Positions 37,130 through 46,232 are shown, counted from the first letter of the stretch. The stretch: 62,465 nt of DNA from Ferruginibacter sp. (GCA_014379625.1 JACMLJ010000076.1:1-62465), one strand, 5' to 3'. Translations and numbers: made by a program. Notes: a model not told the origin generated them from the letters alone.

Positions 37130-37290
37130 CTGGCCTTTTTTTGGACAACATTCCTGCTATTAAATATTAGTTCCGGCATTTCTGCTGTAGAACATAAACC
37201 GGTTGCTGTCAACCTCCCAAACTCTTTAGAAAACAGGGAATCTTCCTCTCCAGTTAGTTTGTTAGTAATAATTTGTTGTTCTTTTTTCAT
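37120..37290 (-). CDS. Small hypothetical ORF overlapping the isomerase start
   Basis: 56 codons, starting MKKEQQIITNKLTGEEDSLF and ending VVQKKARCN at a TAA that lies within the first codons of the isomerase gene (10-nt overlap, ATGCAATTAA). It fills the only gap in this part of the operon and starts 50 bp after the stop of the gene upstream. No signal, domain or homologue is recognised. It may be a small protein, a leader that couples translation of the isomerase, or a chance frame. Confidence 0.4.
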   Translation of the reverse strand: MKKEQQIITNKLTGEEDSLFSKEFGRLTATGLCSTAEMPELIFNSRNVVQKKARCN

Positions 37291-37340
37291 GATAGCGTTA
37301 TTGATTGATAAACTTTAATTTCATTCTGCAAAAAAGACAC

Positions 37341-38321
37341 TCATGGCCTTTTATTTTTCCAAAGCTTAAAATCATCCCAATATATTTGAAGGGTTTTTCC
37401 CTGCGCATTTACAAAACCCACCACTTCTTTCGAAGTGTATAATTTCATTGGGTTGTAACCGGTGATCCCATTGGGTGCAGGATCGCTGGTATTATGGGTA
37501 AAGTTGTGTTCATCATACACCACTTGTTTTGAACCTCCATCAGGAGTTATTGCCAGGTAAAACCGGCCCGTTTCTTTGTTGCCTTCCTTAAAATAATACT
37601 CCATTGTAAACCATTTTCCAATAGGGATGGCTACTTTCAATTTCGCGTAATCCGCTCTCCAAACCAATTTTTGCCCCATATTTTCTCCTTCCAGGATAAA
37701 GTAGAGTTCACTGTTTTCTTCAACCGGCTTTCCAACCCCAAGCGTTATCCTAAACCCATAAGGTTCGCCGGCTACCCACCATTCGTTATTCCAAAACTCG
37801 GAGATGGTACACCAGGGAATTTTATGAGGATAGTTTTTCAAAGCATTAAAATCTTCTGTAAGAAAAACCCGTACCGATTGATAAAATTCTTTATAACCGC
37901 CTTTTATTCCGTAAAGATTGGTCTGGATACGGGCTTTTATTTGCCCCTCTGAAGCAGGCCAGGAATCATTTAGCCAGTAATGCAGCACATGGTTTTTTGG
38001 ATTGCCCGGCTCGGGTACAACTTTAGCAAACCTTTTTGCAGAATCGCCACCGGTATATTGTACCTGCATAACACGGGTGCTTAAAGCCGCTAACCAGTCA
38101 AGGTCCCAATTGCTTTTTTTATTAAGGCTTTTGTCTGTACCGGTAATGTATTCGTAGTGTGCCCCATGATCTTCGGAGGATAAATCCGGCACCACTTTGG
38201 AGTTTCCTTCAAAGCCCGATTGAAAGATTAGTTCTGGTTCTTTATTTGTTGTTGTTTGTGCTATACCAGTTATTGTAACCAAAACAAAATGAAAAAAAAA
38301 GAATAGTGATTGATGCTTCAT
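37341..38321 (-). CDS. Secreted concanavalin-A-fold protein (putative lyase/lectin), paralogue 1
   Basis: 326 aa with a signal peptide (MKHQSLFFFFHFVLVTITGIA). Predicted all-beta jelly roll of about 300 residues. Shared motifs with the adjacent gene: ELIFQSGFE near the N-terminus, KEFYQSVRVFLTEDF, ISEFWNNEWWV, IPIGKWFTMEYYFKEGN, GRFYLAITPDGG and the C-terminal LQIYWDDFKLWKNK. The pattern (large jelly roll, Asn/Trp-rich cleft segment) resembles heparin lyase I-like and other jelly-roll polysaccharide lyases, but family and catalytic residues cannot be fixed. It lies 36 bp after its paralogue, and both are in the 50-32 kb operon. Confidence 0.7.
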   Translation of the reverse strand: MKHQSLFFFFHFVLVTITGIAQTTTNKEPELIFQSGFEGNSKVVPDLSSEDHGAHYEYITGTDKSLNKKSNWDLDWLAALSTRVMQVQYTGGDSAKRFAKVVPEPGNPKNHVLHYWLNDSWPASEGQIKARIQTNLYGIKGGYKEFYQSVRVFLTEDFNALKNYPHKIPWCTISEFWNNEWWVAGEPYGFRITLGVGKPVEENSELYFILEGENMGQKLVWRADYAKLKVAIPIGKWFTMEYYFKEGNKETGRFYLAITPDGGSKQVVYDEHNFTHNTSDPAPNGITGYNPMKLYTSKEVVGFVNAQGKTLQIYWDDFKLWKNKRP

Positions 38322-38357
38322 TATTTTTATTTAAAAGGCTTTTTTAATGGCCGCGTA

Positions 38358-39389
38358 TTATGGCTTTTTGTTTTTCCAAAATTTAAAATCATCCCAATAC
38401 ACCTGTAAAGTACCTCCCATTGTATTCAATTGGTTTACCATATTGTTAGAAGTGTATAATTTGATGGGATTAATTTCTGTGAGTCCGTCAGGTGCGGGAT
38501 CATCGGGATGGGAAGTTGCTACTGGTAAATCAAATACAACCGTTTTAGCCCCACCTTCGGGTGTTACAGCAAAATAAAAGCGGCCGTTAGCAGTGTTTCC
38601 TTCCTTAATATAGTATTCCAACGTCATCCATTTACCAATGGGCACAGGATAACTGATGTTTTTATTAACCCAAACCTGGGTATACGCCGTAGTAAATTTT
38701 TGCCCCTCTGCCTTGAAGTATAAAGGTGAACCGATTGCAGATGTACCTTTTTCCAGGTTAACACCAAAACGAAAATTGTAGTTTGCAGTAACCCAGGACG
38801 CATTGTTCCAAAATTCGAATAGTGTAAGCCAGTCGCCATTACCGGGATATACCGAGTTTATATACTTATTAAAATCGGTTGGGATAAATAACCTGATGGA
38901 CTGATAGATTTCTTTGAGCCCATTGTTGCCGTACATATCAGCTTGTATCCTCGCTTTTTTATTAAACAATAATCCATTTACAGTATATTGTGAAGACAGT
39001 GGCACATCTATATGCGGCATATTAATTTTATAATTCAAGACTTTGTTGGCCGGGTTAACAGGATCGGCCACAATGCTTGCTAAACGTTGAGAAGAGTCGC
39101 CTTGCTCATAGTAAATTCGCCAAATGCCAATATTGGGATGGCTTACAAAATCATTTATCCAGTCGTTGGGTTTTGACACGGAAGCGTCCATACCTCTGAA
39201 CTCTGCATATTGGCCACTGGTAGCAACCATACCCGTACCAGCTTCAAAACCTGTATTAAAAATAAGTTCGCCGGTAGAAACTGGTGGTGTTACTACCGGT
39301 GCCGGTGTTGTAGAATTACTGCTTTTTTTACAGGCAGTAAAAATAATTACCACCGCAAACAAGAGGACAGTTGAAAAAGTTAATCTCAT
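38358..39389 (-). CDS. Lipoprotein of concanavalin-A fold (putative lyase/lectin), paralogue 2
   Basis: 343 aa; the signal MRLTFSTVLLFAVVIIFTAC ends in a lipobox Cys at residue 20 and is followed by a Ser/Thr/Pro linker (KKSSNSTTPAPVVTPP), unlike its partner, which looks soluble. The same motifs occur in order: ELIFNTGFE, KEIYQSIRLFIPTDF, LFEFWNNASWV, VPIGKWMTLEYYIKEGN, GRFYFAVTPEGG and LQVYWDDFKFWKNK. A tandem duplication with one membrane-anchored and one soluble copy suggests that they act at different places on the same glycan. Function unknown, as for paralogue 1. Confidence 0.75.
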   Translation of the reverse strand: MRLTFSTVLLFAVVIIFTACKKSSNSTTPAPVVTPPVSTGELIFNTGFEAGTGMVATSGQYAEFRGMDASVSKPNDWINDFVSHPNIGIWRIYYEQGDSSQRLASIVADPVNPANKVLNYKINMPHIDVPLSSQYTVNGLLFNKKARIQADMYGNNGLKEIYQSIRLFIPTDFNKYINSVYPGNGDWLTLFEFWNNASWVTANYNFRFGVNLEKGTSAIGSPLYFKAEGQKFTTAYTQVWVNKNISYPVPIGKWMTLEYYIKEGNTANGRFYFAVTPEGGAKTVVFDLPVATSHPDDPAPDGLTEINPIKLYTSNNMVNQLNTMGGTLQVYWDDFKFWKNKKP

Positions 39390-39439
39390 AAAATCGTTTG
39401 TTTTTGATTTTTAAATAATTGTACTACTAAAATCTTTCC

Positions 39440-40669
39440 TCAGTCCTGCATCCTGCTGATTATTTTTTTTGTTTTTAAACCACTGTCAATACCGGCATTT
39501 TTAATAATCCCCGTCATTTTTTTATGCCATGCTATATCCTGCCACATACCCTTAAATTGAGGCCCGCAAAAATTGCTGGTTCCTATGGCCACCCATTGCC
39601 CGGTGGCAGCAGCGGTAGTTATACCCAGTTCGCACAAGCCTTTTACCCAATCCCAATTAAGCATCGGGTAATCTTTATAATTAACAATACCCCAGCATTC
39701 AGTTGTAATCAATGGCTGGTTGGCTGCTTTTGCATCGGCTGCAAATTGGTTAATGCTGATGGTTAAAATATTGTCCCAATAGGGTTTATTGCCTTTGTAC
39801 AAGGTTTCGCTTTTCTCTGCAAGTCTTTTCAAATCACCCGATGAAAAATTATTCCAGTCTATACCCACTTTGTTATTGAATTCGCCTTTGTTAAGACTTG
39901 CCATCCATATATGCTGTTCAATAAAATCAAGATAGGGAGTGGGGTTATTTTTTAAGATCCCTTCCTGGTAATGGTCGAACGAAAAAGTAAAAGGAATTTG
40001 GGGATATTGTTTGTGCATTATCTCCATAGCTTCTTTCATCCAGGTAATTGATTCAGGGAGAGTCCAATTATGGCCATCTCTTTTTGCTTTAAAAAAAGGT
40101 GTCCACACATCGGCTGGCCATTCGTTGCAAAGGTCGACATACAAAATATTGTCGAGTAAATTTTCCTGCTTAATAATATCCAAAACCGCCAACCAATTGT
40201 TCGCCATTTTGGTGGCTGTATGTACCGTTAATCTTGTATTATCCACATCCTGCCGGTACCAGGTAGATAGTCCTACTTTCACTTTGTGTTTTTTGCATTT
40301 TGCAATAAACTCCGTTAACGAAGGTTGTATCTTCACTTTAATAATACCGGGAGCTCCCCAATCGTATTGATCCCAAACAGGCAGTAATGTCCATTCTTTT
40401 GTTGGGTCAACGCTTACTAAATGAGGATAGGCATCTATCCTGACGGCATTATACCCCCGGGCAACCAACTCATCCAATGCTTTATCCCAATCTTCATAAC
40501 TGCCGCCCGGCCACCTTCTTTCCAGCCAGCTAAAATCCCACATGGTAATGGCTAAGGGTTGTATTTTTTTTGCAGAAAGTGTATGTATTTTTTTTGCAAA
40601 ACCTGCGTTGTCAGAAAGTATGACCAAAGAAGACATTGATCCGTATTTGATAAAATCTCTTCTGTTCAT
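39440..40669 (-). CDS. Cellulase-like TIM-barrel protein with Tat-type signal
   Basis: 409 aa from the ATG at 40669, chosen because it opens a twin-arginine signal (MNRRDFIKYG...). A (beta/alpha)8 barrel covers ~38-390, with DLCNEWPADVW (Glu183) as the probable acid/base and LITTECWGI (Glu324) as the nucleophile, the clan GH-A arrangement. Motifs such as GYNAVRIDAYPHL and VGLSTWYRQD fit a GH5-like or cellulase-like family. It is predicted to be exported folded and to act in the periplasm. It sits 50 bp upstream of the ConA-fold pair and 80 bp downstream of the GH88/GH105 gene, in the same operon. Confidence 0.8.
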   Translation of the reverse strand: MNRRDFIKYGSMSSLVILSDNAGFAKKIHTLSAKKIQPLAITMWDFSWLERRWPGGSYEDWDKALDELVARGYNAVRIDAYPHLVSVDPTKEWTLLPVWDQYDWGAPGIIKVKIQPSLTEFIAKCKKHKVKVGLSTWYRQDVDNTRLTVHTATKMANNWLAVLDIIKQENLLDNILYVDLCNEWPADVWTPFFKAKRDGHNWTLPESITWMKEAMEIMHKQYPQIPFTFSFDHYQEGILKNNPTPYLDFIEQHIWMASLNKGEFNNKVGIDWNNFSSGDLKRLAEKSETLYKGNKPYWDNILTISINQFAADAKAANQPLITTECWGIVNYKDYPMLNWDWVKGLCELGITTAAATGQWVAIGTSNFCGPQFKGMWQDIAWHKKMTGIIKNAGIDSGLKTKKIISRMQD

Positions 40670-40749
40670 GATTCTACGTTTTATATTAGTGGTGAACTTT
40701 GTCAAAAAAACAACAACATTCTTTTTGCTTTAAATGGAAAATTGGAACG

Positions 40750-41958
40750 TTACCTGGTCATTTCATCGGCTGCTACTATGATAACGCCTGGTACAAAACC
40801 CATAAAACGTTCGTCCATTTTATTAACTTCTTTATTTTCGGCCGGCACAGCCCAGCCTGTATAGGCGTTGTGTACATTTCCTTTTTCATCAACGCTTTTC
40901 AGAATAAATGACCATGCTTTTGCAAGTGTTTCCTTGTATTCATTTGGTATCCAGCCTTTTCGTACCGCTTCCTTTACTGCAGACAATAACATCGCCGTAC
41001 CCGTTACTTCTTCCGGTGTTGTTGCATCATTGGCCAATACACGGATGGCGCCATTTTCACTTTGGTATTTTTTAAATCCGTTTGCGATTATTGTAAGACT
41101 TGAAGCAATGGAATTAAACCTGGGATGGTCTTTGGGAAGGTACCGTAACAAGCCGGCAATGGCCCATGCCAGCCAGCCTTGTGAGCGACACCAGTAGGTT
41201 TTACCGGCAACGCCCTTAAACAAGCCCGTTCTTACAAGTTGTTCTTCTGTATCAAGGAAATATTTTATGCCCTGGTCCAACTGAAAAATTGATTGCTTCC
41301 AGTAAACGGCGGCCAGTTCCTTGCTGGTGCACATGGATGCCGCAATGGCATTGCTCCTTGTTGCCCAATAGGCGGTATCCGGAATCGCGAATTCCATGTA
41401 ATTGTTATCGTCATGCGCCAGCATACCAAACTTATCACGCCCTGCATAGTGGAGTACTGCATCAGCCACATCAAAGCACACTCTTTTCGCAACCGGGCTC
41501 TTGTTGATTTTATACAATTCATGCACCGGAAAGGCCACTCCCAAATTGGCCGAATAAATAACAAATGTTAAAGGACCATCCCGTAGTATACGGGCTTTAG
41601 CTCCCTCGTATTGTTTAAAATATTCTTCATCAGTGAGCTTACCATCATTGTTTACATGGTACTTAAACCATTTGTCCGCGAAATCATATCCTTCTTTAAA
41701 ACCCCTATTGGCAAAACGCAGCAAGCCCTCCACCTGGATAGAACCAAACCAATCGGTGTTCACTTTACTGAATTCCTGTTGAAGTGTATTCCTGATCAGT
41801 TGACGTATGTTTGCCGGCAGATTGTCTGGCAGATCTTTGCTTTCGAAAAAATCTTTTCTCAAAAAATGCTCGGTATTGTTGCTTTTCCCTAATAACGGCG
41901 ATAAAATACCACCTGTGGTAACAGATAACAATAGCGTTGTAAAATCTCTTCTTTCCAT
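40750..41958 (-). CDS. GH88/GH105-type unsaturated glucuronyl/rhamnogalacturonyl hydrolase
   Basis: 402 aa starting with a Tat-like MERRDFTTLLLSVTTGG. An (alpha/alpha)6 toroid is indicated by DKWFKYHVNNDGKLTDEEYF, AHDDNNYMEFAIPDTAYWA, and KTYWCRSQGWLAWAIAGLL (253-270), the last being the conserved W-R-GW segment of GH88/GH105 enzymes. These hydrolases remove the unsaturated uronate left by polysaccharide lyases through hydration of the double bond, so its presence implies that lyases of this locus make unsaturated oligosaccharides. It is divergent enough from textbook members that I cannot separate GH88 from GH105. It lies 59 bp after the MPI gene. Confidence 0.82.
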   Translation of the reverse strand: MERRDFTTLLLSVTTGGILSPLLGKSNNTEHFLRKDFFESKDLPDNLPANIRQLIRNTLQQEFSKVNTDWFGSIQVEGLLRFANRGFKEGYDFADKWFKYHVNNDGKLTDEEYFKQYEGAKARILRDGPLTFVIYSANLGVAFPVHELYKINKSPVAKRVCFDVADAVLHYAGRDKFGMLAHDDNNYMEFAIPDTAYWATRSNAIAASMCTSKELAAVYWKQSIFQLDQGIKYFLDTEEQLVRTGLFKGVAGKTYWCRSQGWLAWAIAGLLRYLPKDHPRFNSIASSLTIIANGFKKYQSENGAIRVLANDATTPEEVTGTAMLLSAVKEAVRKGWIPNEYKETLAKAWSFILKSVDEKGNVHNAYTGWAVPAENKEVNKMDERFMGFVPGVIIVAADEMTR

Positions 41959-42017
41959 AAATAATTGTTTTTTTTTGAAAAATCACCTTTTTGAAATGAG
42001 GTTTAGTCAGATCAATA

Positions 42018-43802
42018 TCAGGCACTACTTCTCACAAACCCTTTCAACGTTCCGCATTTTTGTCCTTCACCGGTTCCATAAGGCCGGATACTGTAGGCCC
42101 CCACTTTGGCAGGAACAATAAACACTTCCGCATAATGAACAATAAACGGTTCAAAGGCATTTGAAGGGCTTTCAACAATCACTTCATTACCTTCTACCAA
42201 ACAAATCACTTCAACACCACCGTTCGTATTATGTGAAACTTTTTTTGTAAACCAATGGCGCCTGGTTTCAATAAATTCTGTTTTATGTAAGCCGGTTCTT
42301 TCTTCTCTCCATCCATCGCCTTCGTTCAGCACTTCAATCCTGTTGACCAGGTTTTCTTTGGTCCATTGCGTTTTCCGGTCCCATTGAATCACTTTTTTAC
42401 CATGTTCAATATTGATTGGCCTTGGTTTTCCGTCAAGCCCCAACCTTCCCCAATCCCATAATTTAAAAGTGAAAATATAGGGAGTGGCGCTAATCTCAAG
42501 CACCATACTGTTCTTGCCGGAGCAATGCACCGTTCCCGCGGGAATTAATACATGGTCGTGTTTTTTCACTGGCCAGGTTTGTACATGTTTTTCGGTATCA
42601 AATGGTTTGCCGCCGGATTGCGCGGCTTCCAATTCGGCCAGCATTGCTGACGGGTTTACATCTTCTTTGAGGCCGAGATAAACAAGGGCACCCTCCGCTG
42701 TATCCATCATATAGTAGCTTTCATCCTGCGTGTATTGCATACCAAATTTTTCCTGGATATATTCTGTGAGCGGATGAACCTGCAAACTCAGTTGGCCGCC
42801 ATCCATGGTATCTAAGAAATCAAAGCGAATTGGAAACTCATCACCAAAGCGACTGTACACCGCATCACCCATTAATGCTACCGGATGGAGAAATACCAGG
42901 TTGATGGACGGGGTTTCAATCAGCTCATTGCCAAACTTCAGTAGCAAACTATTTTCTTCCGGTACACAATTAAAGCACCAGGCATAATTGGCTGCGGTTG
43001 GATCAAGATTACAGACTTCTTTCATCCATTGTCCGCCCCAGGGGCCGGCATCAAAAAACGGGACTACGCTAAACGGCCGGGTTGTTGCCAGTTCCAATCC
43101 TTCCAGTACTGCCTTGCCTTCCACCATTTTCGGTTCATTTATTTTATTGGTATCGAGCACAAAATCCCATTGATGAAACAATGTTTTTTTCAGGCGGTCG
43201 CAAACCCGCCAGTCTACAAAAAAGCCCTGCTTGTAAAGCAACATCCAGTCGGCGGTATCCCGGTTTTTTACACCAATATTATCCACCAGGTGTTTTCGCA
43301 TCCGCAACTGGATTTCCCAACGGGCCATATCCGCATAAATAAGCAGGTCATATTTTTTGCAAAGCAGGGAAGCGCCGGTACCGTAAATAATAATTATACC
43401 TTCTTCAACTGCATCGTTTTCATCCATCACCGCTTTTATTTTTTGCGCATCAAAAAAGGCGTCCATGGTAAGCCTTGTGATGAATCCAAAAATGCGGTCA
43501 TTCGTTGTATCCCGAAAAACCAATTGCTTAATTTCTTCCGCCGGTAGCATGCAATCGGCCGCATGGATAAAAAGGGTATGATTCACTCCATTTTTCAAAT
43601 GCTCCACCAATTCTTCCTGAATAACGCCCTGGTAGGTTTCAATAACAACTATTTTTTTTGCGGTTGTCAGCACGGCAATCTCTTTGTTCAAACGTTCGCA
43701 TATATTTTCCCAACCCGTTTCAACTTTGTATTCATTGTTTGTTACTTCAACAACAGGGTAGTTGTTGAAAGTTGATTTTTTATCGAGGTAACTTTTTTTC
43801 AT
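42018..43802 (-). CDS. manA: Class I mannose-6-phosphate isomerase with extra N-terminal kinase-like domain
   Basis: 594 aa, cytosolic. The C-terminal part (~210-594) is a class I phosphomannose isomerase: SLQVHP at 339-344 (Gln341, His343), DESYYMMD (Glu361) and PAGTVHCSGKNS (His426) are the zinc-site residues. It interconverts mannose-6-P and fructose-6-P. The N-terminal ~200 residues resemble a uridine-kinase/phosphoribulokinase-like Rossmann domain (KKIVVIETYQGVIQEELVEHL; LIYADMARWEIQLRMRKH), but the expected GxxGxGKS P-loop is absent, so this domain is probably not a functional kinase. Fusions of this size occur in Bacteroidota, so the fusion may be normal for the group. It is 35 bp downstream of the ROK gene. 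Confidence 0.88.
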   Translation of the reverse strand: MKKSYLDKKSTFNNYPVVEVTNNEYKVETGWENICERLNKEIAVLTTAKKIVVIETYQGVIQEELVEHLKNGVNHTLFIHAADCMLPAEEIKQLVFRDTTNDRIFGFITRLTMDAFFDAQKIKAVMDENDAVEEGIIIIYGTGASLLCKKYDLLIYADMARWEIQLRMRKHLVDNIGVKNRDTADWMLLYKQGFFVDWRVCDRLKKTLFHQWDFVLDTNKINEPKMVEGKAVLEGLELATTRPFSVVPFFDAGPWGGQWMKEVCNLDPTAANYAWCFNCVPEENSLLLKFGNELIETPSINLVFLHPVALMGDAVYSRFGDEFPIRFDFLDTMDGGQLSLQVHPLTEYIQEKFGMQYTQDESYYMMDTAEGALVYLGLKEDVNPSAMLAELEAAQSGGKPFDTEKHVQTWPVKKHDHVLIPAGTVHCSGKNSMVLEISATPYIFTFKLWDWGRLGLDGKPRPINIEHGKKVIQWDRKTQWTKENLVNRIEVLNEGDGWREERTGLHKTEFIETRRHWFTKKVSHNTNGGVEVICLVEGNEVIVESPSNAFEPFIVHYAEVFIVPAKVGAYSIRPYGTGEGQKCGTLKGFVRSSA

Positions 43803-43816
43803 GATTGTAATAAATT

Positions 43817-43844
43817 TTAATTCTTAATTCTTAATTTTTAATTC
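43817..43844. repeat. Heptamer repeat overlapping the ROK stop codon
   Basis: Four tandem 7-bp units TTAATTC, TTAATTC, TTAATTT, TTAATTC (43817-43844). The last unit contains the stop codon (TAA, 43838-43840 on the minus strand) and final codon region of the ROK kinase gene, so the repeat forms its 3' end and most of the 35-bp spacer to the MPI gene. Such slippage-prone AT heptamers are common 3' of Bacteroidota genes; a functional role is not shown. Confidence 0.6.
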
Positions 43845-44791
43845 CGCGCCTGTAACTCCTGGTTCACTAAATAATCGGCGCCATACAATGCGGCAGAATC
43901 AGGATATGCGGCTGTAACCAGTTTTACCTTTCCCCAAGGTGTCCATGCCCGTTGGTTAATTTTTTCCCGGAGAACGGGTAAAATGACGGCTGCGCTTTTC
44001 ATAATGCCACCACCAAGAATTACCATCTCCGGGTCGAACGCATGGATCATGCTGATTATGCCGGCTGACCAGGCCGACAGGCAGTGTTCCAGTATATTTT
44101 TCGCCAGTTGATCATTGTTTGCAGCATTTTGAAAGAGGGCATTAAAATCAAGTACGGTTTCACTGCTTAAAGAACTGTTGTTAAATCCCGGATTTTCTTT
44201 AATCAAAAATGGTAAGCGCCAGGTAGACGCTTCGGCTTCCACACAGCCAATGTTACCGCAGGTGCAGGTGGTGCCATAATGGTTTACAGTAAAATGACCG
44301 CCCAGGTTTCCCGCCTGGAAATGTTTGCCTTTTAATAACTGCCCGTTTATCAAAACAGCAGAGCCAATGCCGGTACCTATTGTTACCATCAGCAGGTCAT
44401 TACAGGTTTTGCCGGCACCGTATTGCCATTCGCCCAGCAAAGCCATTCTTGCATCATTCTCCAAAAACAAAGGGCAACCCCATTTTTTAAATGCCCATCC
44501 AACAAGGTCGGTACTTGGGCCGTCATCATATTTTTGATTGGTGGAAAGAATTTTGTTGCTGGATGAATCCACCAGTCCGGCAAATGAAACACCGATACCT
44601 GATAAGTCTTTCGAAGTAAGCTGATTGGTAAAAAGAATGGAGTCTATTCTTTTTGCCAAATCCGGTAATTGCAGGCTAAGACCCGAAGCGGAGATTGCCA
44701 TTAGTTGGGTGCGGTCGATCAATTGCCCGTTTTTCAGCAACCCGATTTTTATGATCGTTCCACCCAAATCAATGGCAATCGTATGTTTCAT
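43838..44791 (-). CDS. ROK-family sugar kinase (glucokinase-like)
   Basis: 317 aa. ATP-binding DLGGTIIKIG at 8-17, the ENDARMALLGEWQYGAG segment (Glu111-Asp113, the general-base region), VTIGTGIGSAV, and the ROK zinc motif CTCGNIGCVE (Cys176, Cys178, Cys183) with His166 all present. ROK kinases phosphorylate glucose, mannose, fructose or N-acetylated hexoses at the 6-OH. Next to MPI, an MFS sugar porter and phosphoglucose isomerases, it likely phosphorylates mannose or glucose imported from the degraded glycan. It is 68 bp after the MFS gene in the 50-32 kb operon. Confidence 0.92.
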   Translation of the reverse strand: MKHTIAIDLGGTIIKIGLLKNGQLIDRTQLMAISASGLSLQLPDLAKRIDSILFTNQLTSKDLSGIGVSFAGLVDSSSNKILSTNQKYDDGPSTDLVGWAFKKWGCPLFLENDARMALLGEWQYGAGKTCNDLLMVTIGTGIGSAVLINGQLLKGKHFQAGNLGGHFTVNHYGTTCTCGNIGCVEAEASTWRLPFLIKENPGFNNSSLSSETVLDFNALFQNAANNDQLAKNILEHCLSAWSAGIISMIHAFDPEMVILGGGIMKSAAVILPVLREKINQRAWTPWGKVKLVTAAYPDSAALYGADYLVNQELQARN

Positions 44792-44859
44792 TTATTTGAT
44801 TTTCAGGTTCAAAATATTTTGGATATTTATTTGATAACCCGGACGCTCTGGTATTGAAT

Positions 44860-46185
44860 CTATCCTGCCGCAAAATCTGCTTCCAGTTCTTCCAATGTTT
44901 TTCCTTTGGTCTCCGGAACATAACGCCATACATACAAAAGATTGGCAAGACAGATAACTGCAAAAATGAGGAAGGTAGTTCCCCCGCTCAGCTTTTCCAG
45001 CATCACGGGGAACGCAATGGTTACGATGGTACAGGCAATCCACAAAGAAACAATTGCAATGGACATACCCTTACTGCGCAGCCTGTTTGGAAACAGTTCG
45101 GTAGCTACCACCCAAAGCGCCGGGCCGAGTGACGCGGCAAAAAAAGCAATATACCCTAAAATAAATACGAGCACCAATGAACCTGAAGTTTCCTGTAAGA
45201 AAAAGAGCGCAGACAATCCGGCAAGCATTAGCATCATACCCAGGGAGCCAATTACAATTAATATTTTACGGCCAAAACGATCTATCAGCAGCATGGCCAC
45301 CAGTGTAAACACTAAATTTGTTCCGCCAATCGCGATGGTTTGCAATAAGGCCGAATCACTTGACTGGCCTATATTGGCAAATATTTTGGGCGCGTAATAC
45401 ATAATTGTATTGATACCCGTTATTTGCTGAAATACCGCCAGGATGATACCGATGAATAGCAATGGTTTTACTTTGGGCGCCAGCAAATCCCGGTAAGTAG
45501 ATGCTTCCTGCCTGGTCAATGTTTGTTCAATCTCTTTTAATTCTGTTTCGGCAAATGCTGATCCTGATGTTTTTTGCAGAACTTTTAATGCGGCATCATT
45601 TTGATTGCGGCCAACCAGCCATCTTGGACTTTCCGGAACAAAAAATAAACTGACGAATAATAATATAGCGGGGGCAGCCATTACCAGTAACATCCATCGC
45701 CAGTTATTTACGCCGGTATCCACCAGCAGGTAATTGCTAAAGAAGGCGATGAGAATACCAACCACGATGGCCAGTTGGTTTAAGGAAACCAATGTTCCCC
45801 GGTATTTGGCAGGAGCAAGCTCGGCAATGTACATGGGTGAAAGGATAGAAGCAACACCCACTGCTAAACCACCCAATATCCGGGCAGCAATAAACCAGGT
45901 CAGCGAATGAGCGGATGCGCTTCCAATGGCCGATAGAAAGAATAAGAAGGCAGCCAGCATTAAAACCTTTTTACGTCCATAATGGTCCCCGGCTTTTCCG
46001 GCAAAAAAAACGCCGGCGATACAACCAAACAATAAACTGCTTACCGTCCAGCCTAGCTGGGCTTCAGATAAACCAAAGTAGGGTTGTATAAAATTGATGG
46101 TTCCTGAAATTACTGCGGTATCAAAGCCGAATAAAAGACCGCCTAATGCAGCTACTATTGATATTAAAACAACATATCCTTTCAT
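44860..46185 (-). CDS. MFS sugar:proton symporter (sugar porter family)
   Basis: 441 aa, 12 hydrophobic segments. Sugar-porter signatures: GLLFGFDTAVISG in TM1, GRKKVLM in the first loop, RILGGLAVGVASILSPMYIAE in TM4, PESPRWLVGR, QQITGINTIMYYAPKIF in TM7, DRFGRKILIV, and VPETKGKTLEELE at the end. Members such as XylE/GLUT-like proteins move xylose, glucose, galactose or arabinose with protons. The QQITGINTIMYYA segment marks the sugar-binding helix, but specificity cannot be told by eye. It links outer-membrane uptake by SusC/D and periplasmic digestion to the cytosolic kinase/isomerase set. Confidence 0.94.
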   Translation of the reverse strand: MKGYVVLISIVAALGGLLFGFDTAVISGTINFIQPYFGLSEAQLGWTVSSLLFGCIAGVFFAGKAGDHYGRKKVLMLAAFLFFLSAIGSASAHSLTWFIAARILGGLAVGVASILSPMYIAELAPAKYRGTLVSLNQLAIVVGILIAFFSNYLLVDTGVNNWRWMLLVMAAPAILLFVSLFFVPESPRWLVGRNQNDAALKVLQKTSGSAFAETELKEIEQTLTRQEASTYRDLLAPKVKPLLFIGIILAVFQQITGINTIMYYAPKIFANIGQSSDSALLQTIAIGGTNLVFTLVAMLLIDRFGRKILIVIGSLGMMLMLAGLSALFFLQETSGSLVLVFILGYIAFFAASLGPALWVVATELFPNRLRSKGMSIAIVSLWIACTIVTIAFPVMLEKLSGGTTFLIFAVICLANLLYVWRYVPETKGKTLEELEADFAAG

Positions 46186-46232
46186 TGAGGAAAATTTATT
46201 GAGTGCGACTAATATTGTTTACAGGACTTGCA

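Noticed and set aside
37124..37318. 64-codon plus-strand ORF with a hydrophobic start
   Set aside because: Antisense to the 56-codon ORF and without features; direction disagrees with the operon.
43029..43547. 172-codon plus-strand ORF
   Set aside because: Antisense to the mannose-6-phosphate isomerase gene; no recognisable domain.
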